Source: Thalassia testudinum (taxonomy: Eukaryota > Streptophyta > Magnoliopsida > Alismatales > Hydrocharitaceae). From it: a stretch of DNA of 64,000 nt. Position 1 is the stretch's first letter; each line of letters starts with the position of its first letter. Of this stretch, positions 1-12,414 are shown piece by piece. The notes below the pieces were generated by a model. The model saw nothing but the letters and a program-made list of their open reading frames with translations, was not told the DNA's origin and searched no databases. The position numbers were made by a program, and so were the translations under genes. The stretch lies in contig JAZHRO010000014.1 of NCBI GenBank assembly GCA_037157565.1, positions 96,193,501 through 96,257,500 on the forward strand, given 5' to 3'.

Positions 1-754
1 TCGTTTAATCAATTTCAAAGAAGTGATGGTCTTGTTTAGTTTAGTCCAAATGCAAGAATGACAGGAGCTAAGGAAGGATAGAAAGTGTACTTGGCTATAG
101 CACTCTACATTTTGTGCAAGTTTGATAGAAAGTAAATCTAGCAGGAAGAGTGCAATTCCTATGAATGGAATGTCTACGGATATGCTATTGATAGACAAGT
201 AAAGATGAAATATTTTGGTATTTTTGATTTTGCATATATTTTTTTGAATTTTTAATGCCAGAAATAAATCAAAGAGAATTGATAAAATCAAAGCAAAAAG
301 GAAAAGAGAGTAGAGAGAGATCACAAGTCCATAGTCCTAATTATTATAGACAGTGTGTGAGAATAGGCTCTCACAACTTATGACTATACAAACAATCCTA
401 AGAAATAAAACCTAAACCTAAACCCTAATATCTTCACTAAATTAAGAAAGCAAGAAAATATCTCCAAGTCGAAGGAATACTCAACTAGGAAGTTGAGAAG
501 AAGTTGCAGTGACTCCTCCAGGAAGTAGATCTCCACCAAGAAGTAGTCACTTTTCCTCTTAGTCCTACTCCTCAAGTGCTGCAAAAATAACAAATGATTA
601 GTAAGACAATTATATAAAAAATGAATCAAAGAATATAAAGAAGGAAAGAATGTATACGCACCAAAAATATGAATAAAAGAATAAATATATACAAAGAAAA
701 CAAAAATATATACAAACAAGGAATAAAAGAAATACTTTGTCATATAGAGAGTTG
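1..754 (-). mobile_element. Decayed leader region of an old Ty3-type element
   Basis: AT-rich DNA with no credible coding frame. It is read as the internal leader of a minus-sense LTR retrotransposon only because it lies directly inside the primer-binding-site-like motif at 755-774. The open frame on the minus strand here is low-complexity Phe/Tyr/Leu sequence and is not a gene. The rest of the element would lie left of the window. This is an inference with limited support. Confidence 0.35.
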
Positions 755-774
755 CCTCCCCAGCAACGATGCCA
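755..774 (-). promoter_or_regulatory. Primer-binding-site-like motif (old element)
   Basis: On the minus strand this reads TGGCATCGTTGCTGGGGAGG. That resembles the TGGCGCCGTTGCCGGGGA type of plant Ty3 primer-binding site (tRNA-Asp type, as in Athila-like elements) with several changes. Five A residues separate it from a TG at 780 that would be the LTR end. The equivalent site in the better-preserved element is at 59237-59256. Confidence 0.55.
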
Positions 775-779
775 AAAAA

Positions 780-2935
780 TGATGTTCTGTTTGGATCGTT
801 AGTTAATTAGGGTTAATTAATCATTGTACTAGTATAATGTCATAATTGAAACAGATGTCATTTTATTTATATACAATTTTTACTGATTTTATTCTAGGTG
901 GTTCACTAGGAGATAGTTATTGATATACATCACTCTCTATTATCCAAAATAATTTTTTATTCCAAAAATATTAAGCTTATTTACTAAAGAATAAGTTAGA
1001 ATCAATATAATCAAAGAATGATCTAAGCTAAGTTAATTATTTACAAAGAATGGATAATACTACAGTAATGCCTTAAGAATATACACAAAATAAAGGCATC
1101 AAAAACAATTCATAGTTAATCTAGGTTAATTATGTACACAAGTATCTAGTTGCCTACAACTAATTATATACAAGATTAAGCAAAAATGAATGAATGTTTA
1201 TGTACAAACTTCACCTCAAACATTATAAATATAAAGGCTAAAATGCATGGTTTACTTTACATACTACATTTTTAAATATATGTATATAAGTACCTAATTA
1301 TTTACAACTAAACAAACTATATACAATATTATATAATGCCCTAAAAACTTTGTACGAGCAAGGCAAAAAAATATTTATATACACTCATACAATATGTATA
1401 TATATATAACACTTATATGCATCTAACATACATATTTACAATAATACTAAACTAAGTAACTAAATTATAATACTAACTTAAACCATGATATATATATATA
1501 TGTACATATAACACACACATATATATAATTACATATAAACATTTAATATATATCTAAACACTTAACACCAACACACTAACAATAACATACCAACACATTA
1601 AACATTTCGTTAATATATATTGTACATACACATAACTTAGTAATACCTATATATGTATAACACCTAACACTCACCCACACAGCACTTAACACTTAGTCTC
1701 AAGCCCAACACTTAGTTTAATTTTAACTCTTTCAACCCAACTCAACACTTAGCCCAAAAGTATTGCTTGGCATTTCGCACAGTCTCAATGGCCCAAGGGC
1801 TGGAGCAGTTGCTGCTAGGCCCACCCAATGAGAAATCACCACCTGGTGCTCAGAGGCCACCCTGCTGGGCCATGCCTCTAGCAGATTGTGCACTATTGTA
1901 CCTTAAACTATTGTGCTCTAATCTATAGGTCAAACATTGTCAAGCACGTGCAATGCACGTGCACTGAGGGAGCCCATCCCCTCGATCTCATATGAATAGC
2001 CTACGGAGAGGAATCAATAAATGCTGCAAGGCAACCACAGTAGCACCCGATGTGGCACTAACTGACCATACTGTATAAGCAGCGCTTTTGCAGAGATTTA
2101 AAGCCCTAATTAGGGTTCAATTAATCATTGTATTTACAAAATAATGCTATAATTACTTAATTAATATATAAAACTACCTATTACATAATTTTATTTTATT
2201 TAATTACAATTATAAATAGGTATTTACATAAGGTATTAAATAATTACAATATAGCTTATATAAACTACTATATAGCCTATAGAACTATGTACAGTAATTA
2301 TTTAAGATATAATTAAGCTATGGTACATAATGATTATTATAATTTGAGACTTTAAGTTATAGATTTATTGATATATTTACACATTTATACTCATGAGTTA
2401 TATAATTTACATAAAAATTATATAATGCAAATAGTATCATACACTATAAATAGGATAATAAATATATTTAAAATATGTTAAAATATAAAGTATTATATTA
2501 CAGAACAACTTATTTATTGGTTAATTAAATTGCTAACTTAATTTAGCTTAATTTACTAATATATGGCATTAACTTATGGTAATATACACATATAATAGTT
2601 AATTAAGTATACATAACATAAATATGATATTTTACATAATAAATGCTATAATCAGTATAATAAGTTATATGCTTAAATATATAAATATATACTAGTGTAC
2701 ATATATAGTTATACATATATACATATAAGTTTTGTACATATAGTATAATTAATTATGCAATATATACATATATATAATACTATACCTTATAACTTAATAT
2801 AAATACTCATTATAACTTGTTTACATATAAATAATATATATTATATACATACTTTATTTACATATAACTTACTATATATTATTAACTTATGAATATATAC
2901 ATATATTTACACTATATACATAGGGTATTTTTATG
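780..2935 (-). mobile_element. Probable decayed LTR, very AT-rich
   Basis: This stretch begins with TG next to the primer-binding-site-like motif, as an LTR would. It is extremely AT-rich with many TATATA and ACATATA runs. A segment near 800-850 (TTAGGGTTAATTAATCATTG) reappears near 2108-2135, so there is internal duplication or a second LTR copy. The far end is not defined; 2935 is only where the composition changes. No gene was seen. Confidence 0.35.
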
Positions 2936-4447
2936 ATTTTTGGAATTTTTCTGATATTTGTTTCATTTTTGGGCTTGATTACAAAAAAAGGAGAGGAAGT
3001 TAGAAATAGGAGAGGAGTTCTTTTTGTGATTTTTGTTTTTTTGAATTTTTATTCCTAAACCTGTGAAGTCGAAAACTTCTGCCGGTATGTTCTCCTAACT
3101 AGGGGACTCAAAACCTAGACCTAAGTATACACACACCTCAAAAATATACAAATGTCACTCATGACACATTTGTTTTATTTATTTACATTACTTTTGTATT
3201 TTGTTTCATATATTTCTAGGAAAAGGCTAGAAATAAGCATTAAAGTAATCAGAAATTTAAAAGAAGCCATAGAAATTAAGCAAGCATGCTGGAAAGAATA
3301 GATAAAGCTATAACAATTTCTAGGCATTTCATCTCATCAGAATAAAAAGAATAAGCCTGATTTAACAAGAGATTTACAGTTTCTGACAGAAGTTTAAAAA
3401 ATTGTGTACAAGCTCTTCACTTCAATTCAATGAAACCTACATAAACATGAATGCTTCTAAGTTATACTTTGAACATCAAACTATTTTGAATAGCACAATT
3501 GAGTTCTAGACAAACTTTGAATTCAATAGCTCAACTCATATCAGGTCCTAACAAATTTCCAAACTCTATCTACTGTGAAATAAGGCATCATAGTGATCTA
3601 AAATTTGATCCTTGCATTCCAAGGCCTTTTTGACTTTCTAAAATGTAAATCTTTGCTGTGCATACTCCAAATGACAATTCTAGGATCATCAACACTTAAG
3701 TGAAATATGCAATTAAATCATTAAAATTCTCTATTTAGTATAGAACTGATGTATTTGCCATTGCAGTAGTTGATGTCATCATATTGACTCCTAAAGCTCA
3801 ATGAATCAATTAAAGCACTTAAATGTGTCATGCAATCATTTGAAAACATCTTCAAATCTTGATCAAGGCATTATAACACTAATTACATACTTAAAACCCA
3901 AATGTCATCTCTAACCTAGGCTATTGAAGATACATCCCAGATCTGATTTAACCTGCTAAAATTCACATCTAATATGTCGTAATCATTCTCTGAAGAGTCT
4001 AAAGCTCTTCAAAAATCAAATTGAAACTCAAAGAGCCTTAGAAACCTTAGTTGATCCCCATACTTTGGCTATAGATAGCGTGAAGGCTATGAATCAAATT
4101 AACCTTCCAAATTACTTGAAAACCAACTCAGACCTTCATTGAGACATCTCAAATCTAATTCAGACCTTAGGAAATGGATTAAATTAATCTAGAATCAAAT
4201 AAGTATGTCACCCATATAGTCATTCAATCTGGATTTACCATAACGATTTGATCATCCAAACACCCTACACACTATTATTTAGTGTTCATAGTACTGTTAG
4301 GGCAATCCTTTAGAGCCATTTAGATCATCATAATGACTTCAAATCCGTGCAATCGATTTCCATCAGCCATGGTACTCAAGCGATGAACAAAGCACAGTAA
4401 CAGGTCTAAAAACTGGGTGCGATGTTAGTATGCAATAAAAGTCAAAT
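2936..4447. other. Unassigned intergenic DNA
   Basis: No coding frame, RNA gene or repeat boundary was recognised. The first 130 bases (T-rich, then a GGAGAGGAAG purine run) resemble a retrotransposon leader, and the rest is unremarkable AT-rich sequence. It is continuous with 15958 onward if the CACTA element between them is removed. Confidence 0.4.
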
Positions 4448-4450
4448 CCA

Positions 4451-4995
4451 CACAATTAGAAAAAGCATTGCTCGCAACAGATATTTTCGACCGTTCAAGT
4501 AACGATTGGAAATAATATTATTTTTGACTGTTTTAATAGGAACGGTTGCCAAAAGTCTGGTCATTAACTTTGCCATCTGGAAAACAGTCGAGGAGGTTGA
4601 GACCATTCTTGACCATTAGAAATGATCAAGAATAAAAATTTAATTGACCGTTATATAAACCGTCGAAGATAAATGATATCCTCGATTGTACAATATATAA
4701 TGGTCGAGAACATGAAGTAAAATTATGACATCTAGTTGACACCATTGTCAACCGTTTATAACAGTCAAGAATAGTAATATAGACGACTGTTTCCATATTA
4801 ATGGTCGATGATAATGTTTTCATAACCCACGTGCACAGGTGGGCAAATTTTCAACGTCTATCATCAACCGTTAGACCTTAACAGTCAGAAAAGGAGTTAT
4901 TTCCGACCGTTATTAAAGGTCGGTAATAAGAGTATCATCGATCGTTTATTAGGAATGGTTGAGAATGTTAGGTTAAATCCCTAGAGCAGACTGGA
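4451..4995. repeat. Left subterminal repeat region of the CACTA element
   Basis: Repeated GACCGTT-type motifs occur in both orientations (for example near 4488, 4650, 4865, 4915), separated by short AT-rich spacers. In En/Spm-type elements such motifs are binding sites for the element's own TNPA-like protein; that function is known for the family and is inferred here. Confidence 0.75.
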
Positions 4996-5061
4996 CTCCC
5001 AGCCCCATAATCTTCACAACCCCTTAATCTCGACCATTCATTCCCACATGAAACCAAAAAT

Positions 5062-5230
5062 GGGGTTTTAGGGTTTAGTGGTTAAGGCTTAAGGTTAGGT
5101 TTAGGATTTTTTTATTGGGTTTTGGTATTATGTTTTGAGTTCTGTATTTAGGTTATAGGGTGTTTATTTTAGATTTAGGGTTTTCGATTTAAGGTTTAAG
5201 TTTAGGTTTTTTGGATTTAGTTTAGGTTTG
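5062..5230. repeat. Degenerate telomere-like TTTAGGG stretch
   Basis: Several imperfect copies of the plant telomere unit occur (GGGTTTTAGGGTTTAG at the start, then TTTAGG and TTTAGGG variants). They are irregularly spaced and lie inside the CACTA element, so this is low-complexity similarity rather than a telomere. From 5231 to 5873 nothing further was recognised. Confidence 0.3.
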
Positions 5231-5898
5231 ACAATCTTGATTACAACAATGGTGAAGGCTCCCAAAGTTTGATTTTTGAAAGCCTAGATTGGAGTTGAAG
5301 CCAGTTCTTCCACACATCAAAATTAATGTAGTTACTGCTATAAAACTTCGCCTAAATTGGAAAATGGGGAACTTTCTTTCAATAATTCTAGACTGTGTTT
5401 GAATTGTGTTCCCAAATTATTTGAATTATTTGTTATTTATGTTTGATTATGAAATTTTTATTACAACTTTGTAGAGACACACACTTGCACAAATTTAGAT
5501 TCACGGTAATGACAAACAATAGGAATTCTAACCCCTAGGCAACAAGTTGTGGGAGGGATATAATTGTGTCAAAATACTAGCCTGTCGAGACTTAAGATCA
5601 TGTTATATGGACAATACAGAGTGTGTGTGTACTTCAGTTACATGCACGATGCATTGTCTTTATAATATGCCATAAGTGTCGTCATCTTTTGTTCGGAGAA
5701 GTTCTGAACAAAGGGGGGTCCTTGAAGATTTGATCACAACTTAGGGTTACCTCTTGCATGTAGCTAGTGTTTGGAGAAATTTTGGTTGCATGTCCTCACT
5801 CTTCTCTAGTATACTAACTAATCTTAGCTCTGTTCTCGAAGCGCCCTTTAGTGGTGGCTATTGGGGATCTTGTTAAGGTGTTACGAACCGTGCTTTTA

Positions 5899-5968
5899 AA
5901 CGTCTTTTAAGACGTCTGGGAGGTGGCCCAGACATCGTACCAGACGTCTAGTATCACTTCCAGACCTC
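5899..5968 (+). promoter_or_regulatory. Promoter-proximal GACGTC array, decayed copy
   Basis: Sites start at 5899 (AACGTC), 5911 (GACGTC), 5931 (GACATC), 5943 (GACGTC) and 5963 (GACCTC), giving steps of 12, 20, 12 and 20 bp. This is the same alternation as in the intact element at 23006-23107. Three of the five cores have changed while the spacing has not. Confidence 0.7.
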
Positions 5969-6104
5969 TGGGATTCATTTTCTGCGGCACCCACCGTTGC
6001 GTCTGCGCCCTTGCGTGCGCAGACCTGCTCCGCCAGTTCTTTTTCCCTCTCCTCCTGTGGGCACAAACTGCGCCCCTCTCTCTCGCTCTCTCTCCCCGCA
6101 CGAC

Positions 6105-6112
6105 TTTAAAAA
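6105..6112 (+). promoter_or_regulatory. TATA-like box of the LTR
   Basis: TTTAAAAA lies about 225 bp from the LTR start, between the GACGTC array and the GC-rich segment. The equivalent TTAAAA occurs at the same place in the intact LTRs (22878-22883 and 30594-30599, minus strand). Transcription would be expected to start about 30 bp downstream. Prediction from position and sequence only. Confidence 0.45.
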
Positions 6113-6596
6113 GCCACGCCCTCTCCCTCACTCTCATCACCTCCGCTCCTCCTTCCTCTTCTTCCAGCGAGTGCGAGTGCGAGCGCGAGCGAGCGGGGCT
6201 GCGACAGCCGCGGTGAGTGCGGGAGGAGGTGCTGCTCGAGAAGAGGCGGCGCTCGGTCGTGAGGGCAAGCTTGCCGGGGCTGCTAGGGTCGGCCGGCGGG
6301 GGGAGCAGTAGAAGCGGGGTGGCGCGGGAGGCCTGCTGCAGCTCGAGCAGCAGGCGGAGGACTCGCGGCGCGGTCGTGCGTCGCGAGCGGAGGGTGAGTG
6401 GTGCCCTGATTCTGGATATTTTTCCAGAATCAGACGTCTGGGCTTCCAACCAGACGACGGGGAAGACGTCCGGAGGACTGTCCAGACATCTGAAAGGTGA
6501 GTTATTTTCGTACCTTCTTCCTTTCCTACGATCGTCCATACTGAGAGAGAGAAATGGGTACACGCAGGTTCGGGGATTCGCATCCAATGAGAATCA

Positions 6597-6702
6597 GACG
6601 TCTGTCTGCAGTGCCAGATGACGGGAACGACTTTCAGACATCCTGAGTGACCATCGGATGTCTGGGAACTAGGCCAGATGCCCCCGCAGGCTTCTGGACG
6701 TC
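6597..6702 (+). repeat. Six GACGTC-type sites at exact 20-bp intervals
   Basis: Sites start at 6597 (GACGTC), 6617 (GATGAC), 6637 (GACATC), 6657 (GATGTC), 6677 (GATGCC) and 6697 (GACGTC). The register is perfect although four of the six have diverged. A second group upstream (6433, 6453, 6465, 6485) has steps of 20, 12 and 20 bp. Confidence 0.75.
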
Positions 6703-8757
6703 TGAGAGACCACGCAGAGCAAAGGGAACCCCTGATCCGACCCGTTTAGGGCCCGTTCGGGTTCCGTTTTCCGCGTTTCGAGTTGCGTTCTTTTCGGAAT
6801 TAAATCCTCTGCCTGTCTACAGTAGCTGTATACTATTTTGAGAAATTCCTTGTGTTTGATCCTTGTGATAGGACCCCGTTCGGTTGCAGTCTCGGGGGTT
6901 GAGGAGGAACGCGGGATTCCCGACCACGCTCCCAGTTCGCCTGTTGTAACCGGTAGAGTGGCATTTAAGTTTATTAGCATAATCTGTTAAATTATGGAAC
7001 CATAAATAGAACCTAGGACAATGCATAAATCCTAGGAATGAGAAACGAGATTGAATGATAGATCCTAGGGTGTTGCATAAATCTTAGGGCTGGAAAACTA
7101 GATTGTATGATAGATCCTAGGGTATGACATGAATCCTAGGATGGGAAAACTAGTGGAATATGTGAACACTGCAGTGTTGAAAATGTGGAAAAGAAATGAT
7201 AGCTGCCTGTAAATTTTCTTAAACGGCTGCCTGTTATGAATAAATGAACATGAGTAAGAATATGTGATGTATGAACGTGAAACTGGAAAGGTGAAACCGG
7301 AATACGCTGAGTTAAGGAGATGGAACCCTATGGGGAATTAGGAGTAGAACACCTGGAAAGTGAATGGAATAGAATTGGGGAAGTGAGCTGGCCCTTGAGT
7401 ACGGAGTACCAAGGAGAGCAACTGTCCCCCTGTTTAGTGCAGAGCGGAGCCAGTCACCCCAGGGACCCAGGGTTAGGACTGGCCACTTTGTACCGACTTG
7501 CTGGCCCTTGTGTACATAGTACCGAGGAGAGCTACTAGTGTAGGGAGGTACTAGCTACCCCACGGGCCCCGGGGTTCTGCTAGTCTCCTACACCGACTTG
7601 TTAGGCCCACTGGGGCAAACTAGGGTAGTCAGGCGAGGGTGCGCGGACTGTGGAGGGGCAAGGCCCCTGTTTGGTTGCTGTGGAGCGGTTGGACCCCTGT
7701 TACTAAGAGGGCTCTGCCCTGTACTAGTTCCGTGCTGTGCTTTGGGCGCACCCGTTAACGGAAACGACTGACCGTGTGCCAGTGCAGGTTAGCTACCCGT
7801 GAGTTTACCGCGCGTGCCGTAGTCACCGTTACGTCTGCCAGTGACCATGGGGTGGTTGACTGAGAGTAGGATCACCACGGGGGACTCTCCCGGCCAGGAG
7901 AGCACCACGTGCTACTTCTACTGTTCGGAAAAGACTGTAATCAAGATCGTTCCCACGAGGAACATTCGAGATCAAGTGAAGGATCTGAGAAATATATAAA
8001 TTGTGAAACAATAGAAAGACGTAAATAAAGGAAGAAAGAAAATTAAAATAGCTACTGTACACTTTACTATTTCTTTAGTTTAGCTGCCACTCTACTCAGC
8101 GTTTTGCTGACGTGTTACAATCGTTACATTTCAGGACCAGGTGTTGAGCAGCCAGGGTCAGCGACTGCAGAGAACGCTGGGCCGAGTAGGGTCTAGTAGA
8201 GTTACCACTGTTCTCTTGTACCTCTTTTGGGTTCCACTGTAGTGAGTAGATCTTGTTTCTACTGTACTTTTCTTTCCCTGCAGTTCATATTATGTTATGA
8301 ATGTTGTTCTACTGTTGTGGTGGTACATACTGTAGTGGTTTCTTTCCTTACTGCTGTATTTTCTTACTGTTAGTCATTTTCATGTTGAATGTTGTTTATT
8401 TTACTGCTCTTTTGGTTACTTCCTCGTTGGACGACCAGGTCTTGGGTTTAGTTGAGTCGGTCCGGTTCTCGTGTCTCGTAGGGACTCGGGAATCGGGTCA
8501 TTACATAAGGTTAGTCTTAGGGGGTTATACTGGAGAAGTGTGGGGAAATGCTGTTGAAATTTCTTCAAACACTGGTTGCATGTAAGAAGTAATGTTGTGG
8601 TCAAATCTTCAATGATGGGCTATCAAGTGAAAATCTTCTTAAAATACACATTTCTTCCTTATTTGAATATAACTTATGAATGATCTAAAAATACACATTC
8701 TTACCTTATTCGAGTCTAACTTATGAGTGGTTGTCTTTTACATTTAGGATAATTATC

Positions 8758-11700
8758 ATGGATAAGTCATGGATCAGATTGAGGAATTCGAATTACCACG
8801 ACTATAAGAGTGGAGTGATTTTGTTTCTAGAGTGGGCATTTCATGCTGATAGGAAGACATTTAGATGATGTGAATTCCTTCAGCTGATTTTATGCCCATG
8901 TAGAGTGTTTGAATGGGTTTTTCTATGACCGAGACACAGTTTTGGAGCATGTAATATGTAACGGTTGGAGGCAACATCACATAAATTGGACAGCTCATGG
9001 TGAACAAATGAGAGAAGTTAGGAATGATACAATTGAAGCCTTTGAAGGAAGTGATGATAATCAAGGAGATGAATTAGATGAAATATTATATGATATGAGA
9101 GCAGTAGACCATGAAGATGTAGATGATGATGAGGCATTATGAGATTGAAAAGAGTTGTACGATGCAGTCAAGGCAGTAGAGGATCCAATTGCTCCTGGAA
9201 TAACGTCAATGTCGAAGTTATTCCTTCTAAAATTGTTTCAAATGAAAGTGATGAATAGAGTCACAACAAAATTAATGTCTGAGATTATGGAATTCATTGA
9301 AGATCTGTTGAATAATCCTGTTGGATATCCTAAGTTATGGTATGATGCGAAGAAGTAGATGCATGTGCTTGGATTGAAATGCGAGAAGATTGATGCCTGT
9401 CGTAATGACTACGTCCTATACAGAAATGAGTACTCAGGGTTGACTAACTATCCTGAATGTGGTGAGAAGAGATATAAGGTGGGTAACTCAATAAACACCG
9501 GTGGGAAGAAGCAGCCGGAGAAGGTTCTCCATTATTTTCCACTGATCCCTAGGCTACAATGCCTATTCATTTCCAATAAAATGGCAAAACTGATGTCATG
9601 GAATCAGGATAATAAATCGAAAGATGGATGCATCCGTCATCGAACAGATTCTGATGAGTGGAACAGATTCAACAAGAGTCATGCATTATTCGCAGAGGCA
9701 CGAAATGTGAGACTAGGTCTTGCAAACGATGGATTCAATCCATTCAAGAGCATGTATCCATCATATTTCATACGGCCGGTGGTGATGGTAACTTATAACT
9801 TAACCCCATAGCTATTCATACGATCTTCATTCACGATGTTGACACTTCTTATCCCAAGACCCAAGCAACTAGGAAAAGCTATAGATGCTTATCTCTAACC
9901 ATTGATTGATGAATTGAAAGTGTTGTGGTACAATGGTGTTCAAACATATGATGCACACAAGAAACAATTCTTCCAGTTGCACGCAGCATTACTGTGGACA
10001 ATCAATGACTTTCCAGCATATGCAAATTTGTCAGGATGGAGTATGAAGGGGAAGTTAGCCTATCCAATCTACATGGATGATACTTATCTCCTGAGATTGA
10101 CTAAAAGTAAGAAGTTTTGTTACTTAGAGCACCGTAGATTTTTGCCCATTAAACACAGATGGTGAACGTCATAATTCAAGGACAGATTTGATGGTAAAGC
10201 ATGTCTGTATTCGTCGAGGAATCCGAAGAATAAACTCAGTACAAATTCTATTAGGCTATCGAGGATGAAAATCATGTAGACAGTGCAACAGCTCGGAGAA
10301 ATACGTTTGGGTCGTCTTTTCAAGATTGACTTGGCTTCCTTGCAACACTCAATGTTTAGGAAGAAAAGCATATATTTTTATGGTGCCTCCATATTAAAAG
10401 GATTTGACAGTGCAGCATAATTTAGATGTTATGCATATCGAAAAGAATGCAATGGACAAAATTCTTAATGTATTAAACCTAATAGATAGCTCAAAGGATA
10501 CAGTTAAAACAAGGAATGATATGAGAATTTTAGGTATTCATCCTGAGTTGCACGTTGAAGAAGGAGAGTTTTACTTTCCAGAAGCTATATACTGTCTTAC
10601 CGGAGAGTAGAGGCAAGGGATTTTCATATTCCTTAAAGACATTCGAGTTCTAGATGGGTATTCATCGCAACTTTCACGTTGCGTAAAGGAAGTGCAAAAG
10701 AAGATTATTGGGTTAAAAAGTCATGATTTTCAAGTATACATGCAAATCTTATTCCCACTAGCAATACGTGGAGTGATGCATGATCCAGTAGTCGATTCTT
10801 TAACAGAGATGAGGAGATATTTTAAAGTTATCTGTTCAAAGATATTAGATACCGAATTGCTAGACTATTGGGATAAGCAAATTGTGATCACACTTTGTAA
10901 AGTGGAGGAGATTTTCCCTCCTGCATTTTTCGATGTTATGGTTCATGTCACGCTTCATCTTTCAAATGAGGTAAGAATAGCTGAACCCGTGCAATACAGA
11001 TGGATGTATCAAATTGAATGATATGTGAAGAAATTTAAAGATTATGTCTTGAATAAGGCTAAACCAGAAGGGTCAATTGTTGAAGGCTATCTTGTAGAAG
11101 AATATATTAACTTCTGTTCCATGTACATGAATGAAACAGGCAATAGATTTAATCATCTTGAATGAAACTATGAAGGAGAATTTAATGGTAATGATGAAGA
11201 TTGTTTGTCCATTTTTAACATCGGAGGAAGGTCGATCCTACGGATGAAGGTTAAGCCCATCTCAGAAATGGACCAACGTTTGGCACACTTGTATATTTTG
11301 AAGTAAATTCCAGAAGTTGATCAATTTTACAATGAATTTAAAGAATCATCTGATACATTTACACACGACTTCCAGTTCCTTCGTTGGTTCAAGGATCGTG
11401 TAAACATACTGAAAGAAAATGGGGATCTACGATGGGTATAGGATTTTGATGTAATTGCTGATACACCTTTGACATACGGATGTTACCATTCCAGATACAT
11501 AATTAATGGTTTCAGATTCAGAGTACGATCCACTAATGATGCAAAGGCTATGCAACAGGTGGGAATTCTTGTCAGTTGTGACCTAACCACTGGTTGTGAT
11601 GGATATTACGGCCAAATTGAAGAGATTGTGGAAATGAGTTTCAAGTTTGACCGTAAAGTGGTTCTATTCAAGTGTGATTGGTTTGATGTCTTTAAAGAAG

Positions 11701-11981
11701 GCATTGGGTTCAAAATCGATATGAAACATGGATTCTTGAGCTTAAGTAAGAACTGTCGCATCCTCCAATCATTAGAACCATTCACACTGGCTTGTCAGGT
11801 GGCACAAGTATTTTATGTGCCTGATAATAGCAGAAATGGGTGGATTATACCAATTAGAGCACAACCACGTGAACAATACAATGCAGGAAAAGAACTGCAC
11901 CCAGATGTTGAATCTAAAGTATATCAACAAAACCCACAAAGTGAAGAACTTGTCCCTGGTGCAACTGACATTGACATATAA
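8758..11981 (+). pseudogene. TNP2-type CACTA transposase, pseudogene
   Basis: The frame opens at 8758 with MDKSWIRLRN, typical of the transposase-associated domain that starts TNP2 proteins. After a frameshift near 8901 one frame runs to about 10,390 through the TNP2 domain (KVLHYFPLIPRLQCLFIS, NVRLGLANDGFNPF, PLIDELKVLWYNGVQTYD, LSGWSMKGKLAYP), broken by stops. After a second shift the frame resumes with LDVMHIEKNAMDKIL, then a DUF4218 part (about 10692-11165: FPPAFFDVMVHVTLHLSNEV, AKPEGSIVEGYLVEE) and a DUF4216 part (about 11469-11980: YIINGFRFRVRST, VVLFKCDWFDV). TNP2 is the catalytic transposase acting on the CACTA ends. Most in-frame stops can be read as CGA, CAG, CAA or TGG changed by one transition, including TGA at 11020 where family members have Arg. 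It cannot encode a full protein. Confidence 0.9.
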
Positions 11982-12247
11982 GGTAAATTGTCAAAAGTAT
12001 TAATTCATTGCTATAAATATAAATAAATTATGAAGTTCCTAGCTTGTTTTGTTTAAATTTTCTTTAAATTGTTTTATCTTTTATTAAAAGTTATGTTCAT
12101 TTATATATCAAAACTGAAATTTTTTTTATTTCCTTGTAATATAGGTTCTTCGCATTCTCCTACTGTTTGTGCACCGGCTGTTTCCATTTCATCACTATGG
12201 TGAGTTTCTTACTACTTTTTTTTTAAATGCTATTATCATGTTAAATG

Positions 12248-12378
12248 TGGGTTGTGCCCACTTAGGTTTATTTTAAGAGTGGGGTGTGTCCACTTAGGTT
12301 CATTTTTTGTGTAGGGTGTGCCCACTTAGATTTATCTTTTTTGTAGGGTGTGCCCACGTAGATTTATTTCTTGCGTGG
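12248..12378 (+). repeat. Tandem repeat, four copies of a 32-33 bp unit
   Basis: Copies beginning GGGTTGTGCCC or GGGTGTGYCC start at 12248, 12281, 12314 and 12346, each followed by CACTTAG or CACGTAG and a T-rich tail. The array lies between the two CACTA genes; no function can be assigned. Confidence 0.85.
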
Positions 12379-12414
12379 AATGATGCTTTTTTTTGCATTT
12401 TGAATATTTTATGT

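Larger units (their letters stand above)
5879..8505 (+). mobile_element. Solo LTR of the 20447-30843 retrotransposon family
   Basis: This 2,627-bp sequence starts TGTTACGAACC and ends GGGTCATTACA. It is an inverted, diverged copy of the LTRs of the intact element at 20447-30843. It is bounded by the perfect 5-bp duplication TAAGG (5874-5878 and 8506-8510), so it is a genuine insertion into the CACTA element followed by LTR-LTR recombination that removed the internal region. It contains the GACGTC lattice, a GC-rich core at about 6140-6400 and CCTAGG repeats at about 7010-7150. Open frames across the GC-rich part are composition artefacts. Confidence 0.93.

Noticed and set aside
384..743. 119-codon minus-strand frame
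   Set aside because: Low-complexity Phe/Tyr/Leu sequence in AT-rich DNA next to a primer-binding-site motif; no protein family features.
5062..5230. Interstitial telomere array
   Set aside because: Only a few irregular TTTAGGG-like units are present, with no tandem register.
5907..6621. Overlapping open frames of 97-226 codons on both strands
   Set aside because: They lie in the GC-rich part of a solo LTR; composition makes long frames on both strands, and none has recognisable protein sequence.
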